Source of the DNA: Bacteroidales bacterium
Lineage (GTDB): Bacteria; Bacteroidota; Bacteroidia; Bacteroidales; Rikenellaceae
Length of the DNA: 62,906 bases
Assembly (NCBI GenBank): GCA_949419965.1
Contig: CASPAC010000006.1
Location: 1-62,906 of the forward strand
Direction of reading: 5' to 3'
Shown: positions 34,188-43,139 of the stretch, piece after piece
Numbering within the stretch: the first letter of the stretch is position 1
Layout of the letters: every line of letters starts with the position of its first letter
The notes under the pieces: generated by a model
What the model was told of the DNA's origin: nothing
What the model saw: only the letters and a program-made list of their open reading frames with translations
Databases searched by the model: none
Translations under genes and position numbers: made by a program

Positions 34188-35690
34188 TCAGAACTGAAAA
34201 TAGATGAAGGGTTGGATGTCGCTCGACTTGATCTGCATGACGCTCCAGATCATGGCGGCCATCAACAGCACTTGCAGCGCCATGGGCGCCTGCGTGACGC
34301 CGCTGCGGATGCGCTCGTCGATGCGTGCCGGCACGAAGTGGAGCACATAGCCGGCGGCGATGAAGGCGAAGACCGCGGTGTAGCCCGTCAGCACCTGCGG
34401 GATGACCGGAGCGTTGAAGTCGAAGAAGATCTGGTGGAGCATCAGCGTGACGGTCTGCATCGACTCGGCGCGGAACATCAGCCAGCTGAAGCACACCAGG
34501 TTGAACGTCAGGAAGATGCCTGCTATGCGCCAGCCGCGCTTCATTTCGCTGCCTGCGGCCTTGGCGCCCGGCACGACGGAGAGCCACAGCTTGTGCAGCG
34601 CCAGGGCCATGCCGTGGATGCCTCCCCACAGCACGAAACGCAGTGCGGCGCCGTGCCACAGACCGCCCAGCACCATGGTGACCATCAGGTTGAAGTAGGT
34701 GCGCACGCGTCCCTTGCGGTTGCCGCCCAGCGAGATGTAGAGGTAGTCGCGCAGCCACGACGAGAGCGAGATGTGCCAGCGGCGCCAGAACTCGGTGATG
34801 GTGGCCGACTTGTAGGGGGCGTCGAAATTCTTGGGAAAGCGGAAGCCCAGGAGCAGGGCGATGCCGATGGCCATGTCGGAGTAGCCCGAGAAGTCGCAGT
34901 AGATCTGCAGGGCGTAGCCGTAGACGCCCATGAGGCACTCGAAGCCGGTGTAGAGCAGCGGTTCGTCGAAGACGCGGTCGACGAAGTTGAGCGAGATGAA
35001 GTCCGAGATGACGGCTTTCTTGAAGAGGCCCGTCAGAATGAGGAAGACCCCCGTGCCGAACATCTCGCGCGTGACGACGACCGGATTGCTGCGGATCTGC
35101 GGAATGAAGTCGCGGGCGCGGACGATGGGCCCGGCCACCAGCTGGGGGAAGAACGAGAGGTAGAAAAGGTAGTCGATCCACCGGTCGAGGGGGCGCAGCT
35201 GTCCGCGGTAGATGTCGATGGTGTAGCTCATCGACTGGAAGACGAAGAACGAGATGCCCACCGGCAGGAAGATGTTCTGGAATTCGAGGAAACCCTGCCC
35301 GAAAAGGCGGTTGCCCATGTCCACCAGGAAGTTGGTGTACTTGAAGTAGCCCAGCATGCCGAGGTTGACCGCCACGCTCAGCAACACGAGCAGGCGGCGG
35401 ATCCACCGCCTGTCGGCGCGGCAGATGCCTCGGGCGATGAGGTAGTCGCTCGCGGCGGCGAAGATCAGCAGCAGAAAGTAGATGCCGCTCGACTTGTAGT
35501 AGAAATAGAGCGAGAAAAGGATGACGTAGACGATGCGGGCCGTGGGCGTGCGGTGCAGGGCGGCATAGAAAAGCAGGAATCCCGTGAAGAGAAACAGGAA
35601 CAGCCCGCTGCTGAAGATCAGCGGCGACGAAGCATCGTAGGCCAGCAGTCCGGCGATGCGGGCCGTTATCGTGTCCGCTGCGGGCATCAT
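34188..35690 (-). CDS. MBOAT-family O-acyltransferase (AlgI/DltB-like)
   Basis: A multi-pass membrane protein that carries acyl groups across the inner membrane to an exported glycan. The 500-aa product has about ten membrane segments. The blocks FLPVGISFFVFQSMSYTIDIY, FFPQLVAGPIVRA, and FWRRWHISLSSWLRDYLYI are those of the AlgI group. The invariant histidine is in GGLWHGAALRF. ATG 35690 or 35687 overlaps the stop of the upstream SGNH gene, so the two are translationally coupled. SGNH partner plus MBOAT is the standard two-protein acetylation machine. Confidence 0.93.
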   Translation of the reverse strand: MMPAADTITARIAGLLAYDASSPLIFSSGLFLFLFTGFLLFYAALHRTPTARIVYVILFSLYFYYKSSGIYFLLLIFAAASDYLIARGICRADRRWIRRLLVLLSVAVNLGMLGYFKYTNFLVDMGNRLFGQGFLEFQNIFLPVGISFFVFQSMSYTIDIYRGQLRPLDRWIDYLFYLSFFPQLVAGPIVRARDFIPQIRSNPVVVTREMFGTGVFLILTGLFKKAVISDFISLNFVDRVFDEPLLYTGFECLMGVYGYALQIYCDFSGYSDMAIGIALLLGFRFPKNFDAPYKSATITEFWRRWHISLSSWLRDYLYISLGGNRKGRVRTYFNLMVTMVLGGLWHGAALRFVLWGGIHGMALALHKLWLSVVPGAKAAGSEMKRGWRIAGIFLTFNLVCFSWLMFRAESMQTVTLMLHQIFFDFNAPVIPQVLTGYTAVFAFIAAGYVLHFVPARIDERIRSGVTQAPMALQVLLMAAMIWSVMQIKSSDIQPFIYFQF

Positions 35691-37261
35691 GGCATCATCG
35701 GGTTGAGGTGGATGGGAGCGAGGATCAGCGGGTCGCGCAGCGGTTTCAGATGCAGCGAGTCGGGGAGCACGGGGTCGAAGCAGACCCTGCGGCGGCGGAG
35801 TTCGTGGGCCGCACGGATGCGGTCGTTGAGTGCATCGAAGAGGGCCCGGCCGATGCGCCTGCCGCCCGAGTAGTTGATGTGGGTGAAGTCCTTGCCGGCC
35901 CAGCCGCTGCGCACGAAGTGGCCCATGCCGCCCAGGTTGTGCATGGCGTCGGCCGTGGGCCAGAAGGCCGCCTGCACGTTGCTGGCCGCCAGACGTTGGT
36001 AGGCGGTCATGTAGGGCACGGCCGCCATCGGTGCGAATCCCGCGTCGGTGCGCACCGAGCGGTCGCTCACGCCCATGACCAGTACGGCAGCCCCGGGGAA
36101 GCACTCGCGCACGAAGGTCACCATCTTCTCGATCTGCGCCGCGTAGTTGGTGTAGTTGTAGACGCCGTTCTGCATGATGTTGAGCCCGTATTGCAGGATC
36201 ACCAGGTCGTAGTCCAGCATGGCGTCGATCTGGGCGTCGATCGAGGGATTGGTCCAGAACATGGCCTGGCCGTTGTTGCTGCGGATGGAGTAGTTGTCGA
36301 CCGAGACGCCGTCGCTTTCGAGCACCGCGCCGTAGCCGATGAAGCCCCGCGTGCCCGACACCACGCGGAAGGCGAGCGACCCGATGCGGGGCGCCCGCAC
36401 GGCGATCTGCCGCACCGAGGGGTCGCCCTCGACGCTGAATTCGCGGCGCAGCGAGTCGTTGACCGTCACTTCGATGCGGCTGCTGTCGGGCGAAAGGAAG
36501 AAGATGCGGCCGCAGCTGCATTCGTCGAGCTTGCGGCGGTAGGCGGTGGTTTCCCAGCGTGTCGAGGCTCCTTCGACGGGCTGGCACACCCATCCCGAGA
36601 CGTAGAACTTGTCGCGCAGCGTCTGCGGGGTTTTCTTGCGCTGCATGATGTTGTAGGAGGTCCAGCCCTTGGAGACGGTCTTCACCGTGCGTCGGAACGC
36701 CGTGAGCGGCGAAGCCATCGGTGCGAATCCCGTACCGCCGCCGCCGTAGGTCTCCTGGAGCCGTTCGCGCAGGTCGGCCGTGAGGATGTCGCCCTCGATG
36801 AAGGAGTCGCCCAGCACGGCGATGCGCACCGGACGTCGCGCCAGCAGCACCGTGTCGTAGAAAGCCCGCATGCCGTCGGGGCGCAACGAGTCGTACTCCT
36901 CGATGGCTACGATGCGCCGCGTGCAGGCGGTGTCGGGCAGCACTTCGGCGCGCAGCGTCGTGTCGCGGCCGATTTCCCATTCGAAGAGCGTCTGCACGCG
37001 CGGCGGCAGGGTGTCGGCATCGATGCGCTCGGCCACTTCGGTCATGTCGACCTGGAACTCCTCTTCGTTGAAGACGGCCGACTCGGGGCTCCGGGCCGGG
37101 GTGTCGTCGAAGTCGAAGATGTCCGAAAGGATGTTGGCACGGCGGATCTTCACGCCGCCCAGCGTGCGGGGCGGTATGAAGCTCACGGCCACGAGCACTC
37201 CGACGAGCGCCGCGGCCGCGATCCATCCGTTGAAGGTGTAGTTTTCGGACCTCTTCGCCAT
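35687..37261 (-). CDS. Membrane-anchored SGNH-family acyltransferase/esterase, MBOAT partner
   Basis: A 524-aa protein with an N-terminal membrane anchor (residues 12-30) and a periplasmic SGNH/GDSL hydrolase fold. Block I is VLGDSFIEGD (Ser nucleophile). The block V Asp-His pair is seen as KDFTHINYSGG. Candidate block III Asn lies in LQYGLNIMQNG. A jelly-roll-like insert of about 150 residues between blocks I and III resembles AlgX/AlgJ-type or peptidoglycan O-acetylation partners. It overlaps the MBOAT gene. The zinc peptidase lies 3 bp upstream. The acceptor glycan is unknown. Confidence 0.85.
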   Translation of the reverse strand: MAKRSENYTFNGWIAAAALVGVLVAVSFIPPRTLGGVKIRRANILSDIFDFDDTPARSPESAVFNEEEFQVDMTEVAERIDADTLPPRVQTLFEWEIGRDTTLRAEVLPDTACTRRIVAIEEYDSLRPDGMRAFYDTVLLARRPVRIAVLGDSFIEGDILTADLRERLQETYGGGGTGFAPMASPLTAFRRTVKTVSKGWTSYNIMQRKKTPQTLRDKFYVSGWVCQPVEGASTRWETTAYRRKLDECSCGRIFFLSPDSSRIEVTVNDSLRREFSVEGDPSVRQIAVRAPRIGSLAFRVVSGTRGFIGYGAVLESDGVSVDNYSIRSNNGQAMFWTNPSIDAQIDAMLDYDLVILQYGLNIMQNGVYNYTNYAAQIEKMVTFVRECFPGAAVLVMGVSDRSVRTDAGFAPMAAVPYMTAYQRLAASNVQAAFWPTADAMHNLGGMGHFVRSGWAGKDFTHINYSGGRRIGRALFDALNDRIRAAHELRRRRVCFDPVLPDSLHLKPLRDPLILAPIHLNPMMP

Positions 37262-37264
37262 GCG

Positions 37265-38023
37265 TCAGTCGCGGCGGTTGCCGAGGATCAGGAGAACATA
37301 GTAGAGCATGGCCGCGATGGCGCTCAGTGCGGCTACCAGGTAGGTGCGGGCCGCCCAGCGGAGCGCTTCGCGGGCCTGGTCGGCCTGCACGCCCGTGAGG
37401 GTGCGGCTGGAGGTCAGCCATGCCATGGCGCGCTCCGAGGCGTTGTATTCGACGGGCAGCGTCACGATCGAGAAGAGCGCCGAGACGCCCACCATGCCCA
37501 CGCCGATCCAGCAGAGCAGTTCGTTGTTCGTCGCCGTCATGAGGAGCAGACCGGCGAGGATCACGCCCATGGCTATTTTCGACGAATAGTAGGTGACGGG
37601 CACCAGCTGCGAACGCAGCTTGAGCGGTCCGTACTCCTGGGCGTGCTGGATGGCATGGCCGCATTCGTGCGCCGCGACGGCTGCGGCCGCCACGCTGCGC
37701 GACGAGTAGACCGAGTCGCTGAGGTTGACGGTCTTGGTCGCCGGGTTGTAGTGGTCGGTGAGCTGGCCCTTGACATGGGTCACGACCACGTCGTGGATGC
37801 GGTTGTCGCGCAGCATCTTCTCGGCGACTTCGGCGCCTGTGAGTCCGCCGGGGAACTCCACTTTCGAATATTTGGCGAAGACCTTCTCGAGCCTGGCGTG
37901 GACCAGGTGGCCGATGATGCCGATAACGATGATGAGGACCCACATGCCCAGGGTGGAGGCCGGGTAGTTCGCCGTTCCCGGAAGTCCTGCGTAGAGCAGG
38001 ACGAAGAGGGGTTGGATTGCCAT
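37265..38023 (-). CDS. YugP-type zinc metallopeptidase (DUF/Zn_peptidase_2), membrane
   Basis: A 252-aa inner-membrane protein. Membrane segments at about 26-44, 140-160, 166-186 and 225-245 surround a cytoplasmic metal site HECGH in AAAAVAAHECGHAIQHA (the HExxH zinc motif). It matches the YugP family, whose substrate is unknown. The start MAIQPLFVLLYAG at 38023 is chosen because upstream codons lie in the promoter region. First gene of the three-gene O-acylation operon. Confidence 0.9.
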   Translation of the reverse strand: MAIQPLFVLLYAGLPGTANYPASTLGMWVLIIVIGIIGHLVHARLEKVFAKYSKVEFPGGLTGAEVAEKMLRDNRIHDVVVTHVKGQLTDHYNPATKTVNLSDSVYSSRSVAAAAVAAHECGHAIQHAQEYGPLKLRSQLVPVTYYSSKIAMGVILAGLLLMTATNNELLCWIGVGMVGVSALFSIVTLPVEYNASERAMAWLTSSRTLTGVQADQAREALRWAARTYLVAALSAIAAMLYYVLLILGNRRD

Positions 38024-38095
38024 AATTTGTCGGTTTTGTGACGGTTTGCCGGCGCCGCTGCGTGCGCGCGGCACGAAAAACAGCGTTCGGTGGGG

Positions 38096-38103
38096 CAAAA
38101 GTA
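38096..38103 (-). promoter_or_regulatory. Promoter -7 box of the peptidase-SGNH-MBOAT operon
   Basis: TACTTTTG on the minus strand, about 73 nt before the ATG at 38023. The gap 38104-38230 leads to the FtsX-type gene on the plus strand, for which no clear box was seen. Confidence 0.6.
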
Positions 38104-38230
38104 CGAAATTTTATGTTACTTTGCATGGCGATTCCATAATAATATGTATCATGGATCGCAGGCTTCCGGTCCGGGCGGCTCCTTGCCGGCGCAGACCCGG
38201 TTGCCGCTACCGAACCAACAGCACGCATTC

Positions 38231-39478
38231 GTGAATCTCGCCTTTTTCATCGCCCGCCGCACCGCACGGCCGCTCCCCGGAGAACGGCCCGGGGTCATGG
38301 AACGCATTGCGGTCATCTCCGTGGCGCTGAGCCTCGCGGTGATGATCTTGTCGCTGGCCGTCATGATGGGATTCAAGAGCGAGGTGACGCGCAAGATCGC
38401 CGGCTTTGCGGCGCATGTCGTCCTTACGGACATCCGCAGCGTCGACGCCCTCGACTCGCAGCCCGTACGGCGCAGCGGGCAGCTCGAAAATCTGATCCGC
38501 AGCACCGAAGGGTTCGTCTCGATGACCCCCTACGCCGCGCGCGGCGGCATCGTCCGCACCGACGAGGCTGTCGAGGGCGTGCTGCTCAAGGGGGTGGATG
38601 GGGCCGGCTACGACCGGCGCATCTTCGGCGAGTGGCTCGAGGAAGGTTCGCTGCCCCGCATCGGCGATTCGATCCGCACCAAGGACGTGCTCTTGTCGCG
38701 CAACCTCGCCCGGCGGCTGAAACTGGGCGTCGGCGACCGCGTGGAGATGTTTTTCGTCGAGCACGGCGAGCTGCCGCGCCGCGACCGGTTCAAGGTGGCG
38801 GGCATCTACTCCTCGGGCATGGACGAGATGGACGACAAACTCGTGCTGACCGACATCCGCAACGTACAGCGCCTTTCCGACCGGGCGGCCGACGAAATCA
38901 CGGGCTACGAGATTCTGACCCGCGACCTGGCGTCGGCCGACGACTTCGCCCGCCGGCTCGACCGGGCGCTTTTCGACGACGAAACCGGTGCGGGCGACAA
39001 CCTTACGGCCACGAGCGTCGGGAGCCGCTATGCCCATGTCTTCGACTGGCTGAACGCCCACGACATCAACACGGCCGTCATCATCGGCATCATGCTTGCG
39101 GTCGCATTCTTCAACATGACCTCCGCGCTGCTGATTCTTGTCATGGAGCGCATCCGCATGATCGGGCTGCTCAAGTCGTTCGGCATGCGCAACGCCACCC
39201 TGCGGGGCATTTTTCTCTATCGGGCCGCTTTCGTGGCCCTGCGCGGCATGCTGTGGGGCAACGGCATCGGGCTGGCGCTCTGCCTGTTGCAGAAACATAC
39301 GGGCGTCTTCAAGCTCGATGCCGAGGGCTACCTGCTTTCTCAGGTGCCGATCGCCCTGGAGTGGGAGTGGCTGCTGCTGCTCAACGGCGGCGTGCTGGCG
39401 GCCATCGTCCTGCTGCTGCTGGTTCCGGCCAGCATCGTCTCCACCGTCAAACCCAACGAAGTGATCCGATACGAATGA
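38231..39478 (+). CDS. ABC transporter permease, FtsX/LolC-E-like
   Basis: A 415-aa permease with one N-terminal membrane segment, a large periplasmic MacB-like domain, and three C-terminal segments, the LolCE/MacB layout used for lipoprotein release. The GTG at 38231 gives NLAFFIARRTARPLPG, the usual start of the family; longer frames upstream have no homology to it. The C-terminal block NMTSALLILVMERIRMIGLL is the family's cytoplasmic contact region for the ATPase. The ATPase gene is not in the window. The stop overlaps menG by ATGA. Confidence 0.85.
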   Translation: MNLAFFIARRTARPLPGERPGVMERIAVISVALSLAVMILSLAVMMGFKSEVTRKIAGFAAHVVLTDIRSVDALDSQPVRRSGQLENLIRSTEGFVSMTPYAARGGIVRTDEAVEGVLLKGVDGAGYDRRIFGEWLEEGSLPRIGDSIRTKDVLLSRNLARRLKLGVGDRVEMFFVEHGELPRRDRFKVAGIYSSGMDEMDDKLVLTDIRNVQRLSDRAADEITGYEILTRDLASADDFARRLDRALFDDETGAGDNLTATSVGSRYAHVFDWLNAHDINTAVIIGIMLAVAFFNMTSALLILVMERIRMIGLLKSFGMRNATLRGIFLYRAAFVALRGMLWGNGIGLALCLLQKHTGVFKLDAEGYLLSQVPIALEWEWLLLLNGGVLAAIVLLLLVPASIVSTVKPNEVIRYE

Positions 39479-40200
39479 CCGTAAAACCCTACAACGCACA
39501 CGATTCCAAGAAGGAGCAGGTGCGCGCCATGTTCGACAACATCGCGCCGCACTACGACCTGCTGAACCACACGCTTTCGTTCAGCATCGACCGCTGGTGG
39601 CGCCGCCGCACGGTGAAGATGGTGGCCGGAAGCCGTCCCGCACGGATTCTGGACGTGGCCACCGGCACGGGCGATCTGGCCCTCGACCTGGCACGGCGGA
39701 TTCCGGCCGCTGCGGTCACGGGCGTCGATCTTTCGGAGAAGATGCTGGCCGTGGCGCGGTGCAAGGTGGAGGCGCGCGGCCTGGGAGAACGCATCGCTCT
39801 GCAGCAGGGCGACGCCGAGCATCTCGCTTTCGGGACGGGGTCGTTCGATGCCGTGACGGTCGCATTCGGAGTCCGCAATTTCGGCGATCTCGACGCCGGG
39901 CTGCGCGAACTGGCCCGGGTGCTGCGGCCGGGCGGCAAGGTCTTCATTCTGGAGTTCTCGCGCCCCCGCAACCGCGTGTTCCGGGCGCTCTACGAGTTCT
40001 ACACGTTCCGGATTCTGCCGTTGGTCGGCGGCGCCGTCTCGCGCGACCGGCGGGCCTACGCCTATCTTCCGGCTTCGGTGGGCGGTTTCCCGGCTCCCGA
40101 GGCGTTCGTCGAGCGGCTTTCGCGTGCGGGTTTCTCGGCCACGCGCGCCCGGAGTCTGAGCGGCGGCATCGCACATGTATACACGGGGGAGATTCATTGA
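39475..40200 (+). CDS. menG: Demethylmenaquinone methyltransferase
   Basis: The last step of menaquinone synthesis: SAM-dependent methylation of demethylmenaquinone. The 241-aa protein has the UbiE/MenG signatures MFDNIAPHYDLLNHTLSF, SAM motif LDVATGTGDLAL (residues 55-66), DLSEKML, and VAFGVRNFGD. Overlaps the permease gene (ATGA) and the next gene (TGATG), so it is in a tightly coupled operon. The organism probably respires through menaquinone. Confidence 0.95.
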   Translation: MTVKPYNAHDSKKEQVRAMFDNIAPHYDLLNHTLSFSIDRWWRRRTVKMVAGSRPARILDVATGTGDLALDLARRIPAAAVTGVDLSEKMLAVARCKVEARGLGERIALQQGDAEHLAFGTGSFDAVTVAFGVRNFGDLDAGLRELARVLRPGGKVFILEFSRPRNRVFRALYEFYTFRILPLVGGAVSRDRRAYAYLPASVGGFPAPEAFVERLSRAGFSATRARSLSGGIAHVYTGEIH

Positions 40201-40769
40201 TGCAACATTCGGAATCCATGATTGATATTCACTCTTTCTTCGGGACGACGGTTCGACCGAAGATCAGAAACCTCGGTCTTATTCTGTCGCTTTTTCTCTG
40301 TGTCGGCATGACGTCGTGCCGACGTGCGGCGGAGAAGGCGCGCGAACAGATCCGGATCGAAGCGGTCGAAGCGGTCGAGATGCGCGGATTTGCGGGTTTG
40401 GACCTTGTTTTGCGGGTGCGCAACGATACGGGCTACAAGCTCAAGATGGAGAAGGTCTCGTTCGACCTTTTTCTCGCTTCGAAGCGCGTGGTCGGCGCGG
40501 CGTTGAGCGAACCGGTGGTGATCGGGCGCCGCAGCGTCGGGAGTCATGCGATGCGGTGGCGCGTGCGCGTCTCCGACCCGTTTGCGCTTCATGCGCTGTT
40601 GCGGCGGCTGGGCGACAACGACCTTTCGGAAGTCGCCGTTTCGTTCGCCGTCAAGGGCCGCGGCGGTCCGAAAGCGATAAATATTTCGCGCGAAAGGGTG
40701 CCGTTGTCCGAATTTTTGAATACCTTTGGAATCGATTTGCACGATCTGAAAAACAATTTCGAACAATGA
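40200..40769 (+). CDS. LEA-type-2-like lipoprotein
   Basis: A 189-aa exported lipoprotein. The signal runs to GMTSC (about residue 41) after a short charged start; an alternative start is the ATG at 40218. The mature part begins with a charged helix and then VRNDTGYKLKMEKVSFDLFL, which resembles the WHy/LEA_2 beta-sandwich. Overlap with menG and with the next gene by 1-4 bp. Function unknown; envelope stress or lipid-related roles are only guesses. Confidence 0.75.
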   Translation: MQHSESMIDIHSFFGTTVRPKIRNLGLILSLFLCVGMTSCRRAAEKAREQIRIEAVEAVEMRGFAGLDLVLRVRNDTGYKLKMEKVSFDLFLASKRVVGAALSEPVVIGRRSVGSHAMRWRVRVSDPFALHALLRRLGDNDLSEVAVSFAVKGRGGPKAINISRERVPLSEFLNTFGIDLHDLKNNFEQ

Positions 40770-41239
40770 TTCGCCATTACATAGCCGCCCTTTTCGCCCT
40801 TGCGGCGATCATCGGAGCGCGCCCTGCGGCGGCCCAGTCGCTCGAGGCGTTCAAACAGCGCCTGGCGCGGGCCCAGGTCTGCGCGGAGTCGGAGACCCCG
40901 GCCAGCGTGACCGTCACGGAGTACGGCGATGCCGCCGAGGCCATTGCCGAAGCCGTGCGCAACGTCCGCCGGCCGGTCCTCAAGGCCTACAGGGTATGTA
41001 TCTACACGGACAACGGTCCGGATGCCCGCTCCGGTGCCGCGGCGGCCAAGTCGCTCTTCGAGGAGACCTTTCCCGGCACGCCGGTCTACATGTTCTACGA
41101 GAATCCCTATTTTCGGGTTACGGTAGGAAACTGCCTGACGCTCGAAGAAGCCATCATTCTCAAGGGCCGCGTCTCGGGGACTTTCCCCAAGGCTTTTCCC
41201 AAAAGCGAGCAGCTGGCTTTGGGTGATTTCCGGAAATAA
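40766..41239 (+). CDS. SPOR-like periplasmic protein
   Basis: A 157-aa exported protein, signal peptide 1-23 (AAIIGARPAAAQ). The C-terminal half (VLKAYRVCIYTDNG...VYMFYENPYFRVTVGNC) has the beta-alpha-beta layout and final FRVTVG of SPOR domains, which bind denuded septal peptidoglycan. Two cysteines in the domain could pair. It overlaps the previous gene by ATGA and is the last gene of the operon. Confidence 0.75.
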   Translation: MIRHYIAALFALAAIIGARPAAAQSLEAFKQRLARAQVCAESETPASVTVTEYGDAAEAIAEAVRNVRRPVLKAYRVCIYTDNGPDARSGAAAAKSLFEETFPGTPVYMFYENPYFRVTVGNCLTLEEAIILKGRVSGTFPKAFPKSEQLALGDFRK

Positions 41240-41297
41240 GGGGACGACCGTTTTGAAATTATTTTAAAATTTTTCTTGCATTTTCCGCTCGATTACC

Positions 41298-41305
41298 TAA
41301 CTTTG
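41298..41305 (+). promoter_or_regulatory. Promoter of the cysteine-rich lipoprotein
   Basis: TAACTTTG with TTG at 41276, 22 bp upstream, a near-consensus pair, giving a leader of about 32 nt. Confidence 0.7.
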
Positions 41306-41343
41306 CAACGTTGTAAAACAACTGAACTCAAACGTTTGAAGTT

Positions 41344-41571
41344 ATGAAAAAGTTTTTTTCTTTTGCTGTGATGCTGGCTGCTGCCGCCATGGTAAGCTGC
41401 TGCGGTAACGCCAACACGAAGTCTGCCGAGGCCCAGGCCGAAGGTGCCGTTGTCGAGGCTGCCGCCGAGGAGAACGCATGCTGCGGCAAGTGCGAGGAGA
41501 ATTGCGATTCGACCGCTTGCAGCAAGTGCGCCGAGACCGCTGAGGTTGCAACCGAAGCTGCTGCCGAATAA
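41344..41571 (+). CDS. Small cysteine-rich lipoprotein
   Basis: A 75-aa exported product. The signal is MKKFFSFAVMLAAAAMVSC with the lipobox Cys at 19 (a second Cys follows). The mature peptide is Ala/Glu-rich around a cluster CCGKCEENCDSTACSKC (about residues 46-62), with seven Cys and few hydrophobics. It looks built for metal binding or redox rather than for a fold. It has its own near-consensus promoter and a very strong terminator, suggesting high expression. I know no named family. Confidence 0.8.
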   Translation: MKKFFSFAVMLAAAAMVSCCGNANTKSAEAQAEGAVVEAAAEENACCGKCEENCDSTACSKCAETAEVATEAAAE

Positions 41572-41592
41572 TTCCCGGTCAGGCATGAAAAA

Positions 41593-41626
41593 AGAGGGTT
41601 CCCCGTCGGGGAACCCTCTTTTTTTA
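41593..41626. terminator. Strong terminator after the cysteine-rich lipoprotein
   Basis: AGAGGGTTCCCC/GGGGAACCCTCT with T7 after and A-run before, followed by an AGGTGAAA-type repeat arm (41627-41650). Confidence 0.92.
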
Positions 41627-41690
41627 GGTGAAAGGTACAAGGTGAAAAGTGAAGAGGCCGGAGCGGCAGCAAAGTTCACCCCCTCCCTCC

Positions 41691-42317
41691 TTAGAATGAA
41701 ATACCGACGCGTACGCCGAAGTTGCTGAGGTTGTTGATCTTGTAGGTCAGCAAGCTGCCGCTGTTGGTGGCGTAGCTGTAGTAGAGCGCCAGATGGAGTC
41801 CGAAGCGGTAGGTGGGGTTGGGGAAGATCGAGACCCCGAGCTCGGGCGACATGTAGAAACCCCACGAATCGTCGTACTGCTTGATAACGTAGTAATAGGA
41901 CGAGAACTCCGAGTAGGAGGCACCCAACTTCAGACCTATGTAGGGCTGCAGCACGCTGTTGTTGCACCAGCTGTAACGGCCCGTCACACCGAACGGCAGC
42001 TGGAAGACGGCGTGTTTCTGGTTGGTGGTCAGCGCCGAACCGTTGTTCAGAATCAAGGTCTGGCGGTCGATGTTCTGCAGGTTGGTGTGGTACGAGACGA
42101 ACGGACCCACCGCCACGGCCGGCGTGATGCGGTAGCCGCCTTCGAAGTTCATGCCCCAGCCCGAAGCCTTGTCGGCGAAGCTGTTGCCGAGCGGCACGTT
42201 CATCTGCCAGTCGATGTTGATGTAGGAATTGGGGAAAATCTGCGCCTTGCCCGGCAGGGCGGCGGCCAGCAGCAGCGCGCAGAGCGCGACGACGCGGATA
42301 TGTTTGGTCGATTTCAT
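41691..42317 (-). CDS. Outer-membrane beta-barrel protein
   Basis: A 208-aa exported protein, signal peptide 1-25 (LLAAALPGKAQ). The rest alternates polar and aromatic residues in about eight strands (GGYRITPAVAVGPFVSYHTN, LQPYIGLKLGASYSEF) and ends in VGISF, a C-terminal Phe typical of BAM substrates. Downstream of the DUF4136 lipoprotein by 28 bp, same strand. Function unknown. Confidence 0.85.
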   Translation of the reverse strand: MKSTKHIRVVALCALLLAAALPGKAQIFPNSYINIDWQMNVPLGNSFADKASGWGMNFEGGYRITPAVAVGPFVSYHTNLQNIDRQTLILNNGSALTTNQKHAVFQLPFGVTGRYSWCNNSVLQPYIGLKLGASYSEFSSYYYVIKQYDDSWGFYMSPELGVSIFPNPTYRFGLHLALYYSYATNSGSLLTYKINNLSNFGVRVGISF

Positions 42318-42345
42318 GGTCGTTGGAAATGTGTTGGTTGAACGT

Positions 42346-42984
42346 TTATTTGAGGTAGGGCGACTGGGCGAATGCCTGTTCGATGGCTTCGATCGTGCGC
42401 TGCTGGTTGAGGGACTCGTTCGACGTCAGCAGGCCTCCGATGAAGGTGTCCCACACGACGGGCAGCCGCTTGCCTTCGGTCTGCGGAGCCTGGAGGTCGA
42501 GCATCTCGATGAGCAGCGATCCGGCCGTGTAGCCGTAGTAGACGCGGTAGGGGTAGTGCCAGCCGAGCCAGTCGCCCCAGTAGCCGGGAGTCCAGTAGTA
42601 GGGGTAGTACCACCACCAGTAGGGGTTGTTGTAGCCTACGAAGTAGGTTTCGCGCTCGACATAGCTGAGCTGCATGCCCAGGTTGGCCGCAGCCTTGTCT
42701 TCGGTGCGCGTGAAGCCGGCGTTCTGCATCTTCGCAACGACGGTGGCGACGATCTCCTGGGCTTTTTCGTCTTTCCAGTAGAGGGTTTGCTTGTTGTCGC
42801 CGATGATCAGAATGCTGTCGGGCACATAGAAGGTTTCGAACGCCGCGAAGTCGGCCTTCGTGTCGTGGTCGGTGTAGACCAGGTAATCGCGGTGCAGACT
42901 CGACGTCGAGGGGTCTTTCTGGCACGAGCAGACCGCAGCCGCAAGCAGCGCGATCGCAAGGTAGTGAATGGTTTTGACGGTCAT
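42346..42984 (-). CDS. DUF4136 lipoprotein
   Basis: A 212-aa lipoprotein, lipobox AAAVCSC. The block YTDHDTKADFAAFETFYVPD opens the DUF4136 domain common in Bacteroidetes outer membranes. A striking Trp/Tyr-rich stretch (about residues 120-145) with NPYWWWYYPYYW and GWHYPYRVYYGY is part of the usual family pattern. Start 42984 gives MTVKTIHYLAI; the longer frame has no support. It heads a two-gene unit with the barrel protein. Confidence 0.87.
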   Translation of the reverse strand: MTVKTIHYLAIALLAAAVCSCQKDPSTSSLHRDYLVYTDHDTKADFAAFETFYVPDSILIIGDNKQTLYWKDEKAQEIVATVVAKMQNAGFTRTEDKAAANLGMQLSYVERETYFVGYNNPYWWWYYPYYWTPGYWGDWLGWHYPYRVYYGYTAGSLLIEMLDLQAPQTEGKRLPVVWDTFIGGLLTSNESLNQQRTIEAIEQAFAQSPYLK

Positions 42985-43075
42985 GGTTTTCGGATTTTTG
43001 GTTTGCTGTCGTGTGCGGGAGTTCAAAATTCGTTCCGCAAGCGCCGGCGGAGCGACAAAAATCTTCATGGCCGAT

Positions 43076-43107
43076 AAAAAAAGACGCTCTCTTTCAAGAA
43101 AGCGTCC
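43076..43107 (-). terminator. folE terminator
   Basis: GACGCT/AGCGTC with inner TCTTTC/GAAAG pairing, then T7 on the minus strand. Confidence 0.8.
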
Positions 43108-43139
43108 GAACGTAAAAGCGGTGAAACGGTGGTGCGGGT

